From assembly GCF_001646665.1 (NCBI RefSeq), contig NZ_LWBU01000405.1:1-64000 (forward strand): a DNA stretch of 64,000 bases, read 5' to 3'. The notes under the pieces are model-generated. The model did no database searches. It was not told the DNA's origin and was given only the letters and a program-made list of their open reading frames with translations. The translations under genes and the position numbers were made by a program. Every line of letters begins with the position of its first letter. Position 1 is the stretch's first letter. Shown piece after piece: positions 32,545 to 42,449 of this stretch. This stretch comes from Streptomyces noursei. GTDB lineage: Bacteria > Actinomycetota > Actinomycetes > Streptomycetales > Streptomycetaceae.

Positions 32545-34734
32545 GTGGCAACGTTCCTCTACAGACTCGGCCGGTCCGCCTTCCGGCGCCGCCACCTCGT
32601 GGCCCTGATATGGGTCGCGCTGCTGGCGCTCGCCGGCGTCGGAGCCGCCTCCGCGCCCGTCGCGACGTCCAGCTCCTTCTCCATACCGGGGACGGAGGCC
32701 CAGAAGGCCTTCGACCTCCTCGAAGAGCGCTTCCCGTCCGCCGGCGCGGACGGTGCCACCGCCCGCGTCGTCTTCAAGGCCCCCGACGGCCAGAAGATGA
32801 CCGACCCGGCACACAAGGCGACGGTCGGCAAGGCCGTCGGAGAGCTGAGGAGTGGCTCCGACCAGGTCGCGAACGTCACCGACCCGTACACCGTCCAGGC
32901 GGTCTCACGGGACGGCGGCACCGCCTACGTGCAGGTGTCCTACAAGGTCAACGGCATGGAGCTGACCGACGCGACGCGCGAGGCGCTGAAGGAGACCGGT
33001 GCGGAGGCTCGCGAGAGCGGGCTCACCGTCGAGATCGGCGGCGACGCGCTGCAGACCGTGCCCGAGACCGGGGCGGGCGAGATCATCGGTGTGATCGTCG
33101 CGGGCATCGTCCTGGTCATCACCTTCGGCTCCCTGGTCGCGGCCGGTCTGCCGCTCCTGACCGCGATCATCGGCGTCGGCATCGGCGTCTCCACGATCAC
33201 GGCCCTGGCGTCCGTCCTGGACCTCGGCTCCACCACCTCCACGCTGGCGATGATGATCGGCCTCGCGGTCGGCATCGACTACGCGCTGTTCATCGTCTCC
33301 CGCTACCGCGCCGAGCTGGCCGAGGGCCGCGAGCGGGAGGAGGCGGCCGGACGGGCCGTCGGCACGGCCGGCTCCGCCGTCGTCTTCGCCGGTCTCACCG
33401 TGGTCATCGCCCTGGTCGGCCTGGCCGTCGTCAACATCCCGATGCTGACGAAGATGGGCTTCGCGGCCGCCGGCACGGTGCTGATCGCCGTCCTGATCGC
33501 CCTCACCCTCATCCCGGCGCTGCTCGGCTACGCCGGCAAGCGCGTGGTGGGCCGCAAGGCCCGGAAGGCGGCCGAGGCGGCCGAGGCCGCCGGGGAAGCG
33601 GCCGTCGAGGCCAAGCCCAACATGGGCACCCGCTGGGCCCGCTTCGTCCTGCGCCGCCCGGTCGCCGTGCTGCTCGTCGGCGTCATCGGCCTCGGGGCCA
33701 TCGCCGTACCCGCCGCGTCGCTGGAGATGGGTCTGCCCGACGACGGCGCCCAGCCGACCTCCACCACGCAGCGCCGCGCCTACGACCTGCTGTCCGACGG
33801 CTTCGGCCCCGGCTCCAACGGCCCGCTGATGGTCGTCGTCGACGGCGACAAGGCCGCCGCGGACCGTACCGTCACCGACATCAAGGGCCTGGACGGGGTC
33901 GCCGCCGTCACCCCGCCCGCGCCCAACAAGGCGGGCGACACCTCGATCATCACCGTCGTGCCGAAGGACCGTCCGTCCTCCGTCGAGACGGAGAACCTGG
34001 TCCACTCGATCCGGGACACCACCGGCGACGACGTGCTGGTCACCGGCGCGACCGCGATGAACATCGACTTCTCGCAGAAGATGAACGACGCGCTGCTGCC
34101 CTACCTGGCGCTCGTCGTCGGCCTGGCCTTCCTGCTGCTGATGGTGGTCTTCCGTTCGGTGCTGGTGCCCCTGAAGGCGGCGCTCGGCTTCCTGCTGTCG
34201 GTGGTCGCCGCCCTCGGCGCGGTCGTCGCCGTCTTCCAGTGGGGCTGGCTCGGCTCGCTCTTCGGGGTGGAGCAGACCGGTCCGATCATGAGCATGATGC
34301 CGATCTTCATGGTGGGCGTGGTGTTCGGCCTGGCGATGGACTACGAGGTCTTCCTCGTCACCCGCATGCGTGAGGCGTACGTCCACGGGGAGCGGCCCGG
34401 CGAGGCGATCGTGACCGGCTTCCGGCACGGGGCGCGGGTCGTCACGGCCGCCGCCGTGATCATGATCGCGGTCTTCGCGGGCTTCATCGGCTCCAGCGAG
34501 CAGATGGTCAAGATGATCGGCTTCGGCCTCGCGGTCGCCGTCTTCTTCGACGCGTTCGTGGTCCGCATGGCGATCGTCCCGGCGGTGCTCGCCCTGCTGG
34601 GCCGCAGGGCCTGGTGGCTGCCGCGCTGGCTGGACCGCGCGCTGCCGAACGTGGACGTCGAGGGCGAGGGGCTGCGCAAGGAACTGGCGGCCGACGCGCC
34701 CGAGGGCGGCGAGCGGGAACTCGTACGCGCCTGA
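32545..34734 (+). CDS. MMPL/RND family membrane transporter
   Basis: This proton-driven exporter has 729 residues and two repeats, each with one helix, an extracytoplasmic domain and five more helices. The paired membrane motifs GLAVGIDYALFIVSRYR and GLAMDYEVFLVTRMRE contain the Asp-Tyr pairs that relay protons in MmpL3-type proteins. Substrates of the family are lipids, glycolipids or drugs; here unknown. GGGAG lies 10 nt before the GTG. It lies in the same direction as the TetR gene, which probably represses it. A strong terminator follows. Confidence 0.92.
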   Translation: MATFLYRLGRSAFRRRHLVALIWVALLALAGVGAASAPVATSSSFSIPGTEAQKAFDLLEERFPSAGADGATARVVFKAPDGQKMTDPAHKATVGKAVGELRSGSDQVANVTDPYTVQAVSRDGGTAYVQVSYKVNGMELTDATREALKETGAEARESGLTVEIGGDALQTVPETGAGEIIGVIVAGIVLVITFGSLVAAGLPLLTAIIGVGIGVSTITALASVLDLGSTTSTLAMMIGLAVGIDYALFIVSRYRAELAEGREREEAAGRAVGTAGSAVVFAGLTVVIALVGLAVVNIPMLTKMGFAAAGTVLIAVLIALTLIPALLGYAGKRVVGRKARKAAEAAEAAGEAAVEAKPNMGTRWARFVLRRPVAVLLVGVIGLGAIAVPAASLEMGLPDDGAQPTSTTQRRAYDLLSDGFGPGSNGPLMVVVDGDKAAADRTVTDIKGLDGVAAVTPPAPNKAGDTSIITVVPKDRPSSVETENLVHSIRDTTGDDVLVTGATAMNIDFSQKMNDALLPYLALVVGLAFLLLMVVFRSVLVPLKAALGFLLSVVAALGAVVAVFQWGWLGSLFGVEQTGPIMSMMPIFMVGVVFGLAMDYEVFLVTRMREAYVHGERPGEAIVTGFRHGARVVTAAAVIMIAVFAGFIGSSEQMVKMIGFGLAVAVFFDAFVVRMAIVPAVLALLGRRAWWLPRWLDRALPNVDVEGEGLRKELAADAPEGGERELVRA

Positions 34735-34743
34735 CACAGGTGT

Positions 34744-34778
34744 CCGGGGCGGCCGTTCGAGCGGAGCGGCCGCCCCGG
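34744..34778. terminator. Hairpin after the MMPL gene
   Basis: 34744-34755 pairs perfectly with 34767-34778 (12 bp, 11-base loop). It also lies downstream of the convergent SsgA-like gene, so it may act both ways. Confidence 0.65.
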
Positions 34779-34854
34779 TCACGCGCCCGGCCCGCGGTGG
34801 GGACGGCGGACGGGCGCGGACGGCACGCCGCCGCCGCGTCGCGCCCCACCCGGG

Positions 34855-35223
34855 CTAATGGGTGACGGGCGACGTGGTGGCGGCGTACGTGCGCCGCAGG
34901 AACCGCAGCAGCGCCGAGGAGTCGAACTGGACCACGGCCACGCCCTCGGGGGCGTGGAACTCCACGATCGTCTGGACCCGGCCGCAGGGCCAGATCCCGA
35001 TCTCCCCGCCGCGCGCGGGGGCGCGCAGGCCGGATTCCAGCAGGGTGCGCGGGAAGCTCCACTCGGTGCCGCCGGGGAAGCAGAGCCGTACGGTGGCGGG
35101 CTCGGCGGCCCGCCCGGTGGCCGGCTCGAAGCGCACCGCGACGGGGACGGGGCGGGAGAGAGGGCCGTCGGTCACGATCAGGGCCTTGGTGCGGACTACG
35201 ACGCCTTCCTCAGCGGGGTACAT
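34855..35223 (-). CDS. SsgA-like protein (SALP), sporulation/cell-division regulator
   Basis: SALPs occur only in morphologically complex actinomycetes and control septum placement and spore-wall steps. The 122-residue protein has the family core: VPVAVRFEPATG, VRLCFPGGTEWSFPRTLLES, GEIGIWPCGRVQTIVEF and FDSSALLRFLRRTY. It is slightly shorter than the usual 130-145 residues at the N-terminus. GGAG lies 9 nt before the ATG. In S. coelicolor the SALP in this neighbourhood is, from memory, SsgE (SCO3158); I leave the symbol blank because the subtype is not decided by sequence alone. It is divergent from the metal transporter operon. Confidence 0.88.
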   Translation of the reverse strand: MYPAEEGVVVRTKALIVTDGPLSRPVPVAVRFEPATGRAAEPATVRLCFPGGTEWSFPRTLLESGLRAPARGGEIGIWPCGRVQTIVEFHAPEGVAVVQFDSSALLRFLRRTYAATTSPVTH

Positions 35224-35313
35224 GGGCCGACTCCTCACGCTCGCCTCATTTGTCTCTAATGTCCCACCATTCCGTGGTGTGCGCCCGCCCCTGCTTCTGT
35301 GATGTGGACGCTC

Positions 35314-35330
35314 TTGCAAGTGGTTCGCAA
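35314..35330 (+). promoter_or_regulatory. Nur-box-like operator before the metal ECF transporter
   Basis: The sequence is TTGCAA, five bases, TCGCAA. The published Nur-box form is tTGCaa-N5-ttGCAA, so there is a single mismatch and the spacing is exact. It lies 54 bases before the cbiM start. Nur is the nickel-responsive Fur-family repressor of Streptomyces. Confidence 0.6.
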
Positions 35331-35383
35331 AAGGACCCATCATCAGAGCCGTTCCTGTCCGCCTGTCCGAAAGCGGTCCCCGC

Positions 35384-36547
35384 ATGCATGTTCCCGACGG
35401 ATTCATCAACGCGCCCGTCTCCGCGGCCGCCGGTCTCGCCGCCGCCGGCGCCGTCGCGGCCGGCCTGCGCGGGGCGCGGAGGGAACTCGGCGGGTCCGCC
35501 CTCGCCGGGGGCCACGGGGCGGAGCGGACCGCGCCGCTCGCCGGTCTGGTCGCCGCGTTCGTCTTCGCCGTGCAGATGCTGAACTTCCCGGTCGCCGCCG
35601 GGACCAGCGGACACCTGCTGGGCGGGGCGCTCGCCGCGATACTCGTCGGCCCCTGGACGGGGGTGCTGTGCATCGCGGTCGTCCTGCTGATGCAGGGCGT
35701 GCTCTTCGCCGACGGCGGGCTCACCGCGCTCGGCGTCAACATCACCGTCATGGGCGTGGTCACGGTCCTCGTCGCGTACGGGATCTTCCGCGGCCTGGTC
35801 AAGGTCCTGCCGCGCTCCCGCCGGTCGGTGACCGTCGCCTCGTTCGTCGCCTCGCTGGCCTCCGTACCGGCCGCGGCTGCCGCGTTCACGCTGCTCTACG
35901 CGGTCGGCGGCACCACCGACGTTCCCGTCACCAAGGTGCTCACCGCCATGGTCGGGGTCCACGTGCTGATCGGCATCGGCGAGGCGCTGATCACGACGGC
36001 CACCGTCGGCGCCGTCATCGCCGTCCGCCCCGACCTGGTGTACGGGGCCCGCGGTCTGACCGCGCCGCTCAAGCTGCGGGTGGGCGGCCGGCTCGTGGAC
36101 GCCGTGCCCGTCGCCCCCGCGCCCGCGGCGGTGCCCGCCGCCCGGTCCACCAGGACGGTCTGGATCACCGGTCTGGCCACCGCGCTCGTGCTGGCCGGTG
36201 TCGTCTCCTTCTACGCCTCCGCCAGCCCCGACGGCCTGGAGAAGGTCGCCGCCGACCAGGGCATCGACAAGAAGGCCGAGGAGCACGCCGCCGCCGACTC
36301 GCCGCTCGCCGACTACGGCGTCAGCGGCCTCACCGACGCCCGCCTGTCCGGGGGGCTGGCGGGCACCATCGGCGTGGGCGGGACCGTCCTGGTCGGCACC
36401 GGCGTCTTCTGGGCGGTCCGCCGCCGCGACGGCGCCCGCCGGGGCGAGGGCTCCGGCGAGGGCGTGCGCGCCGGCGCCCGTGACGCTGTGGGCGAAGGCG
36501 CCCGTGACGGTGTGCGCGACGGCGCCCGCGACGAGGAAGCCGTCTGA
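35384..36547 (+). CDS. cbiM: ECF transporter substrate-binding protein CbiMN (cobalt/nickel)
   Basis: The membrane component captures Co2+ or Ni2+ for an energy-coupling-factor transporter. It begins MHVPDGF, where His2 and the N-terminus coordinate the metal in CbiM/NikM proteins, so the start is fixed. About seven helices follow. The C-terminal third (after residue 250) holds a second unit with one helix, a PDGLE motif (SPDGLEKVAADQG) and a final helix, that is, a fused CbiN/NikN. The last 35 residues are a degenerate Gly-Ala-Arg-Asp repeat. The Nur-like box upstream favours nickel. It is the first gene of the cbiM-cbiQ-cbiO operon. Confidence 0.92.
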   Translation: MHVPDGFINAPVSAAAGLAAAGAVAAGLRGARRELGGSALAGGHGAERTAPLAGLVAAFVFAVQMLNFPVAAGTSGHLLGGALAAILVGPWTGVLCIAVVLLMQGVLFADGGLTALGVNITVMGVVTVLVAYGIFRGLVKVLPRSRRSVTVASFVASLASVPAAAAAFTLLYAVGGTTDVPVTKVLTAMVGVHVLIGIGEALITTATVGAVIAVRPDLVYGARGLTAPLKLRVGGRLVDAVPVAPAPAAVPAARSTRTVWITGLATALVLAGVVSFYASASPDGLEKVAADQGIDKKAEEHAAADSPLADYGVSGLTDARLSGGLAGTIGVGGTVLVGTGVFWAVRRRDGARRGEGSGEGVRAGARDAVGEGARDGVRDGARDEEAV

Positions 36548-36548
36548 G

Positions 36549-37306
36549 GTGGGCGCCGGCCACACCCACAAGCTCTACCGGCACGGGCACTCGCCCGTGC
36601 ACCGGATGCCGCCGCACTGCAAGCTCGTCGCCGTCCTCGGCTTCGTCGTGGTCGTCGTCTCCACCCCGCGCGAGGCGGTGTGGGCCTTCGCCGCGTACGC
36701 CGCGCTGCTCGGCGCGGTCGCGGCGGTCGCCCGGGTGTCGCCCTGGTTCGTGCTGCGGCGCCTGGTGATCGAGGTGCCGTTCGTGGCGTTCGCCTTCCTG
36801 ATGCCGTTCGTCGTGCCGGGCGAGCAGACCCGGCTGCTGGGCGTCGAGGTCTCCGTCCCCGGGCTGTGGGGCGCCTGGAACGTCCTGGCCAAGGGCACCC
36901 TCGGCGTCACCGCCTCCGTGCTGCTCGCCGCCACCACCGAGCTGCGGGCCCTGCTGCTCGGCCTTCAGCGGCTGAAGCTGCCGCCCCTGCTCGTCCAGAT
37001 CGCCTCCTTCATGATCCGGTACGGCGACGTCATCACCGACGAGATGCGGCGGATGTCCGTCGCCCGCCGCTCGCGCGGCTTCGAGGCCAGGGGCGTCCGG
37101 CACTGGGGGGTGCTCGCCAAGTCGGCGGGCGCCCTGTTCATCCGCTCCTACGAGCGCGGCGAGCGCGTCCACCTGGCGATGGTCAGCCGCGGGTACACCG
37201 GTTCCATGCCGGTCCTCGACGAGGTCACCGCCTCCCGGGCGCAGTGGTGCTCGGCCGCCGCCCTCCCCGTCACCGCCCTCCTGATCCTCCTCCTGGGATG
37301 GACGCC

Positions 37307-37310
<4 letters not shown>
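36549..37310 (+). CDS. cbiQ: ECF transporter transmembrane component CbiQ
   Basis: This is the coupling T-component of the metal ECF transporter: 253 residues, about five helices, with the two coupling-helix motifs seen as RRMSVARRSRGFEARG and ERGERVHLAMVSRGYTG (Ala-Arg-Gly-like signatures that contact the ATPase). The N-terminal 22 residues hold six histidines (HTHKLYRHGHSPVHRMPPH), possibly a local metal-binding patch. The GTG at 36549 follows the cbiM TGA by one base; the stop overlaps the cbiO ATG. Confidence 0.9.
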
Positions 37311-38068
<758 letters not shown>

Positions 38069-38113
38069 GGCGTTGCACCATGGGGTGGACGATCGCGTAA
38101 GGAGCGTGGAAGC

Positions 38114-39283
38114 GTGGACGAGCAGGGCATCCGGGGCACGGTGCAGCCGGGTTTCGAACCGGTCAGGGACGCGTTCCTCCGCAACTTCCGGCACCGCGGC
38201 GAGCGGGGCGCCGCCGTCGCCGTCTACCGGGACGGCCGCAAGGTCGTCGACCTGTGGGCGGGCACGCGGGACGTCGACGGCACCGCCCCGTGGGCCGTCG
38301 ACACCGCCCAGGTGGTCCGCTCGGCCACCAAGGGCGTCGCCGCCGCCGTACCGCTGCTGCTGCACCAGCGCGGCCAGCTCGACCTGGACGCGCCCGTCGG
38401 CACCTACTGGCCGGAGTTCAAGGCGGCGGGCAAGGAACGGGCGCTGGTACGGCACCTGCTGTCGCACCAGGCGGGCGTCCCGGCCCTGGACCGGCCGCTG
38501 ACCCCGGCCGGGGCCGCCGACCTCGCCGCGGCGGCGGACGCAGTCGCCTCCCAGGCGCCCGCGTGGGAGCCGGGCACCGAGCACGGCTACCACCCGCACA
38601 CGTACGGCTTCCTGCTGGGCGCCCTGGTCCAGCGCGTCACCGGCCGCACCCTGGGCCGCTGGGTCGCCGAGGAGATCGCCCGCCCGCTCGGACTCGACCT
38701 GTGGATCGGCCTCCCCGAGGACGAGGCCCACCGGGCCGGCCGCATCGGACCGGTCGCGGAACCGGCGGACGGCGGCGCGCTGAAGCTGCGCCCGAAGCGC
38801 TCCGTCGCCGACGCCTACGCCGACCCCGGCTCGCTCACCCGCCGCGCCTTCGGCGCCGTCGACCCGGCCCCCGACGAGAACGACCCGGCCTACCGGGCCG
38901 CCGAACTCCCCGCCTCCGCGGGCATCTCCACCGCCCGCGCCCTCGCCCGCTTCTACGCCGCGACACTCGGTCCCGTGGACGGCCACCGCCTCTTCGCGCC
39001 GGCGACCCTCGCGATGGCGCGCACCGAGGAGGCGGCGGGCCCCGACCGGGTCCTGGTGGTCTCCACCCGCTTCGGCCTCGGCTACATGCTCCACGGCCCC
39101 GCGTGCCCCCTGCTGTCCCCCGGTTCCTTCGGTCACCCCGGACGCGGCGGCTCCCTGGGCTTCGCCGACCCGGAGTCGGGCATCGCGCTCGGGTACGTCA
39201 CCAACGGGATGCGCAAGGGCGTCACGGCGGACCCCAGGGCGCAGGCCCTGGTGCGGGCGGTCAAGGCGGCGATCGGCGGGTAG
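38114..39283 (+). CDS. Serine hydrolase (beta-lactamase/EstB-like fold)
   Basis: The protein has 389 residues with no signal peptide, so it is probably cytoplasmic and an esterase or peptidase rather than a resistance enzyme. The S-x-x-K pair is Ser70-Lys73 (RSATKGVA), the tyrosine motif YHPHTYGFLLG lies near 157, and HPGRGGSLGFADP fills the KTG-like position. AAGGAG lies 9 nt before the GTG. It follows cbiO by 45 bases but has its own ribosome-binding site; co-transcription is possible though no functional link is evident. Confidence 0.88.
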   Translation: MDEQGIRGTVQPGFEPVRDAFLRNFRHRGERGAAVAVYRDGRKVVDLWAGTRDVDGTAPWAVDTAQVVRSATKGVAAAVPLLLHQRGQLDLDAPVGTYWPEFKAAGKERALVRHLLSHQAGVPALDRPLTPAGAADLAAAADAVASQAPAWEPGTEHGYHPHTYGFLLGALVQRVTGRTLGRWVAEEIARPLGLDLWIGLPEDEAHRAGRIGPVAEPADGGALKLRPKRSVADAYADPGSLTRRAFGAVDPAPDENDPAYRAAELPASAGISTARALARFYAATLGPVDGHRLFAPATLAMARTEEAAGPDRVLVVSTRFGLGYMLHGPACPLLSPGSFGHPGRGGSLGFADPESGIALGYVTNGMRKGVTADPRAQALVRAVKAAIGG

Positions 39284-39352
39284 GGCGCACGGGAGACCGG
39301 CGAGGAGGCGCACGGGATGCACGGGACGGCGGTACGGAATGCCCCGGGCGGG

Positions 39353-39370
39353 GCCCACGCGCGCGTGGGC
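39353..39370. promoter_or_regulatory. Perfect 18-bp palindrome upstream of the LuxR-type gene
   Basis: GCCCACGCG and CGCGTGGGC abut without a spacer. It lies 131 bases before the LuxR-type start; a -10-like TACGAT follows at about 39458-39463. It may be an operator or the hairpin ending the preceding gene. Confidence 0.3.
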
Positions 39371-39501
39371 GCGCCCCGCACGACCCGGCTCAGGCCGTGC
39401 GGAGCGCGCTTCTCGTGGGAGGTCGTTCTCGTCGGCGGGTGGGGATCCGTCACGCCTACGATGGCAGCGGGGCCGGGGCCGTTCCATGGGGAGAACTGCG
39501 T

Positions 39502-40335
39502 ATGGACTGCGGAGGGGCCGTGCCGTACCTGAGGCAGGAGGACTACGAGCGGATGCTCGGTCTCGCCGTCGCCGTCCTGGAGAGCCGGCGGCCCGAGACC
39601 GTGTGGCGGTTGATCGCCCAGGAGCTGCTGAGGACGCTCGACGGTTCCGTGCTGCTCATGAAGGACGAGGAGTGGACGCCGTCCAGCGGCACGGTCAGCG
39701 CCTGGCTCCGGGACGCCTCCGCCCCGGTCGAACCGGCGGGGGCGACGGCGGGGCTGGTCCGGTCCGGGTACCCGTTCGCGGCCCACTACGGCCGGCACAC
39801 CGACCGCGAGCCGCGGACCGCCGCGCAGCTCGCCGGGGACCGCGCCTGGCGGCACAGCGGGACGGCGAGCGCCCTGCGCGAGTCGTTCGGCACCCGCCAC
39901 ATGCTCGGCCTGCCGCTCCCCGGCGGCGACGACGGCGCCGTCCGCGGCTTCATCGTCCACCGCGACGGCGCCGACTTCGACGCCCGGGACCTCGACTACG
40001 CCGCCCGCGTCCAGCCCCTCCTGGCCGCCGCCGCGGCCCAGTGCCGGCTGCTGGGCGGGCTGCGGGGCACGGGCGGCCCGGAGCCGGAACCGGAGGCGGT
40101 CGCCGGCGGCCTGACGCCCCGTGAGACGGCCGTCCTGCACACGCTCGCGGAGGGGCTGCCCGCCACGGCCATGGCCCGCCGCCTCGGGGTCTCGGTGCGG
40201 ACGGTGCACAAGCACCTCCAGAACCTCTACCGCAAGCTCGGCACCGCCGACCGCCTCGGTACGGTCCTGCGCGCCCAGGAGGCGGGCCTCCTCCCGTCGG
40301 TCCCCCCGTCCGCACCGGCCGGCCGCCCGCGCTGA
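39502..40335 (+). CDS. LuxR family transcriptional regulator
   Basis: The regulator has 277 residues. The first 200 form a GAF-like sensory part without recognised ligand residues. A LuxR helix-turn-helix occupies about 207-262 (LTPRETAVLHTLAEGLPATA, then RRLGVSVRTVHKHLQNLYRK). GGGGAG lies 8 nt before the ATG at 39502. No partner kinase is adjacent, so it is probably a stand-alone regulator; its targets are unknown. Confidence 0.88.
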   Translation: MDCGGAVPYLRQEDYERMLGLAVAVLESRRPETVWRLIAQELLRTLDGSVLLMKDEEWTPSSGTVSAWLRDASAPVEPAGATAGLVRSGYPFAAHYGRHTDREPRTAAQLAGDRAWRHSGTASALRESFGTRHMLGLPLPGGDDGAVRGFIVHRDGADFDARDLDYAARVQPLLAAAAAQCRLLGGLRGTGGPEPEPEAVAGGLTPRETAVLHTLAEGLPATAMARRLGVSVRTVHKHLQNLYRKLGTADRLGTVLRAQEAGLLPSVPPSAPAGRPR

Positions 40336-40464
40336 ACGCCCCGCGTCGGCCCCGGTGTTCCCGCGGCCGCGCGTCCGCCTCCCGCGGGCCGGTGCCGGCC
40401 GGGGCCGGCTCACCGCAGCGGACCGATCCCGACCCCGGCCACAGCCGCCCCCCTCGTCGTGTCG

Positions 40465-40896
40465 TCAGGAGGAGCCCAGGCCGTACTCCGCGACGGTGGC
40501 GGGGTCGAGGCCGGTGAGTTCGACGACGCGGTGCCGGGGGACACCGGCGGCCAGCGCCTTGCGCAGCAGCTCGTCCCGGCCCTCCGCGCGGTCGCGGTAG
40601 TCCAGCAGTTCCGCCTCGATGCGGGCCACGGCGTCCGGGGCACCCGCCCGGCGGACGCGCTCCAGCTCCTCCTCGGTCAGCGGCACGGGAAGCCGCTCGG
40701 CGCCCTCGGGGATGAACCCGGTCTCCTCCGGGGGCAGCACCCGCACCTCCCGCGAGCCGGCCGAGGCGCCCTGGGCGTCCAGCCAGGCCCGTACGGCGGA
40801 CGTCTCCAGGCATTCCAGGCCGCCCACCACGGGCAGCGGGACGCCCAGCGGCGCGGCCGGGTCGGTGGCGAGGAAAAGGTACGCGTCATCCGTCAT
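40465..40896 (-). CDS. Hypothetical protein, possible helix-turn-helix at the C-terminus
   Basis: The 143-residue acidic, soluble protein is of unrecognised family. The last 40 residues (RDELLRKALAAGVPRHRVVE, then LTGLDPATVAEYGL) have the rhythm of a helix-turn-helix, as in small replication or regulatory proteins, but the rest is not DNA-binding in character. GGAGAG lies upstream at a normal distance. It is probably a conserved streptomycete protein (perhaps the DUF6003 type; not certain). It stands alone, converging on the LuxR-type gene. Confidence 0.7.
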   Translation of the reverse strand: MTDDAYLFLATDPAAPLGVPLPVVGGLECLETSAVRAWLDAQGASAGSREVRVLPPEETGFIPEGAERLPVPLTEEELERVRRAGAPDAVARIEAELLDYRDRAEGRDELLRKALAAGVPRHRVVELTGLDPATVAEYGLGSS

Positions 40897-40990
40897 CGTC
40901 GGTTCACTCTCCGCGGTCCAGGGGGTGGCACCGATCCCCTACCCCCGCGCGCCGCGTTCAGCGACACGCGTTCACCCGCGTGCGACGGTC

Positions 40991-41842
40991 TCACCCCGTG
41001 TGCAGCATCAGCCCGATGCCCAGCACCATGAGGCCGGCCGCCGCGATCCTCGGGGCGCCGAAGCCCTCCTTGAAGAACACGGCCCCGATCGCGGCGCCGA
41101 CGATGATGGAGGACTCGCGCAGGGCGGCGACCGGGGCGAGGGGCGCGCGGGTCTGGGCCCACAGGACCAGCGCGTACGCCGAGATCGCCAGGCCGGCGCC
41201 GAGCAGGCCGAGGGCGGCGTGCGGGCGCAGCTGGGCGGCGAGGGCGCGGCGGCGGCGGTGGAGGGTGTACGCGGGGATCGCGATGCCCTGGAGGAGCATC
41301 AGCCACGCGACGTAGCCCAGCGGTGTGCCGGAGGCGCGCACCCCGACGCCGTCCACGACCGTGTAGCCGGCGATCGCCAGGCCGGTCGCCAGGGCGGCGG
41401 CGACGGCAGGCAGGTTGGGGCGGCGGCCCGCGCCGCGCAGCCCCCACGCGGCGAGGGCGACCAGGCCCGCGCAGGCGACGGCCACGCCGGTGAGCTGCCG
41501 CCCGTCGGGCACCTCGCCGACGAACGCGGCCGCCAGGGCGGTGACCACCAGCGGTGCGGTGCCCCGCGCGATCGGGTACGTCTGGCCGAAGTCGCCGAGC
41601 GTGAAGGAGCGCATCAGCAGCGCCATGTAGCCGATGTGCAGGGCGGCGGAGAGCAGCAGGTACGGCCAGGCGGCCGCGGCCGGCACGGGGACGAAGCAGG
41701 TCACCACCGCGGCGATCAGGGCACCGCCGCCGGATATCAGCGTGAAGGACAGCAGTTGGTCCTTCAGGTGGTGGGCGATCGCGTTCCAGCCGGCGTGCGT
41801 CACCGCGGCCAGCAGGACCGCCGCCGCGACCAGCGGTGTCAC
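40991..41842 (-). CDS. EamA/DMT-family transporter
   Basis: This inner-membrane transporter has 283 residues, ten hydrophobic helices and the two EamA repeats; the conserved glutamate-containing VAALRESSIIVGAAIGAVFFKE lies in the second. The family exports amino acids or metabolites; the substrate is unknown. The GTG at 41842 overlaps the YbaK stop (GTGA), so the two are translated together. Upstream in-frame codons would add an arginine-rich leader that looks like noise. Confidence 0.88.
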   Translation of the reverse strand: MTPLVAAAVLLAAVTHAGWNAIAHHLKDQLLSFTLISGGGALIAAVVTCFVPVPAAAAWPYLLLSAALHIGYMALLMRSFTLGDFGQTYPIARGTAPLVVTALAAAFVGEVPDGRQLTGVAVACAGLVALAAWGLRGAGRRPNLPAVAAALATGLAIAGYTVVDGVGVRASGTPLGYVAWLMLLQGIAIPAYTLHRRRRALAAQLRPHAALGLLGAGLAISAYALVLWAQTRAPLAPVAALRESSIIVGAAIGAVFFKEGFGAPRIAAAGLMVLGIGLMLHTG

Positions 41843-42324
41843 GCCGGCCGCTCGCGCACGTCGGCGAGCGTGGCGCCCGCGTGGGCGACGAGCGCCGCCG
41901 GGGCGAGCGGGAACACGGTGTGCGGCGTCCCGGCCGCCGCCCACACCACGTCGTGGCCGAGCAGCGCCCGGTCGGCCAGCACCCGCGTCCTGGTCACGTG
42001 CCCGAAGGGCGGTACGCCCCCGATCGCGTACCCCGTCGTCTCCCGTACGAGGGCGGCGTCCGCCCGGGTGACGGCGGCGGCGCCCAGCTCGCGCCGCACC
42101 AGCTCGACGTCCACCCGGGACGAGCCGTCCATCAGGACGAGGACCGGCACGCCGTCCGCCGCGAACACCAGCGACTTGACGATCTCGGACGGGTCGCAGC
42201 CGATCGCGGCGGCGGCCTGGGCGGCGGTGCGGGTGGCGTCGGGGAAGCGGCGCACCTCGACGTCGTGCAGGCCGAGCGCGCGCAGGGCCTCGGCGAAACG
42301 CGGGTGGGCGAGTGAAGCGCTCAT
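41839..42324 (-). CDS. YbaK/ProX-type aminoacyl-tRNA deacylase
   Basis: The protein removes wrongly attached amino acids from tRNA in trans (Cys- or Ala-tRNA-Pro in known members). It has 161 residues with the domain phrases EIVKSLVFAADG (catalytic lysine), ATGYAIGGVPPFGH-type loop (here ETTGYAIGGVPPFGH) and GTPHTVFPL. There is no Shine-Dalgarno, but TAGCGT lies 7 nt before the ATG at 42324, a leaderless pattern. It is coupled to the EamA gene downstream. Confidence 0.9.
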   Translation of the reverse strand: MSASLAHPRFAEALRALGLHDVEVRRFPDATRTAAQAAAAIGCDPSEIVKSLVFAADGVPVLVLMDGSSRVDVELVRRELGAAAVTRADAALVRETTGYAIGGVPPFGHVTRTRVLADRALLGHDVVWAAAGTPHTVFPLAPAALVAHAGATLADVRERPA

Positions 42325-42449
42325 GGCCCGCACGCTAGCGGTGGTTGTACCGGCCACGCGAGTGTGTTCCGCAGCGTGGGCACCGGGGCGCGCGGCGCCC
42401 GTCCCGCCGGGACCGCACCGCCCGCCCCCCCCGCCCGCGCCGCCCGCCG

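Noticed and set aside
35224-35383. Cobalamin riboswitch upstream of cbiM
   Set aside because: The 160-base leader is too short and lacks the conserved B12-box sequence; the Nur-like dyad explains regulation better.
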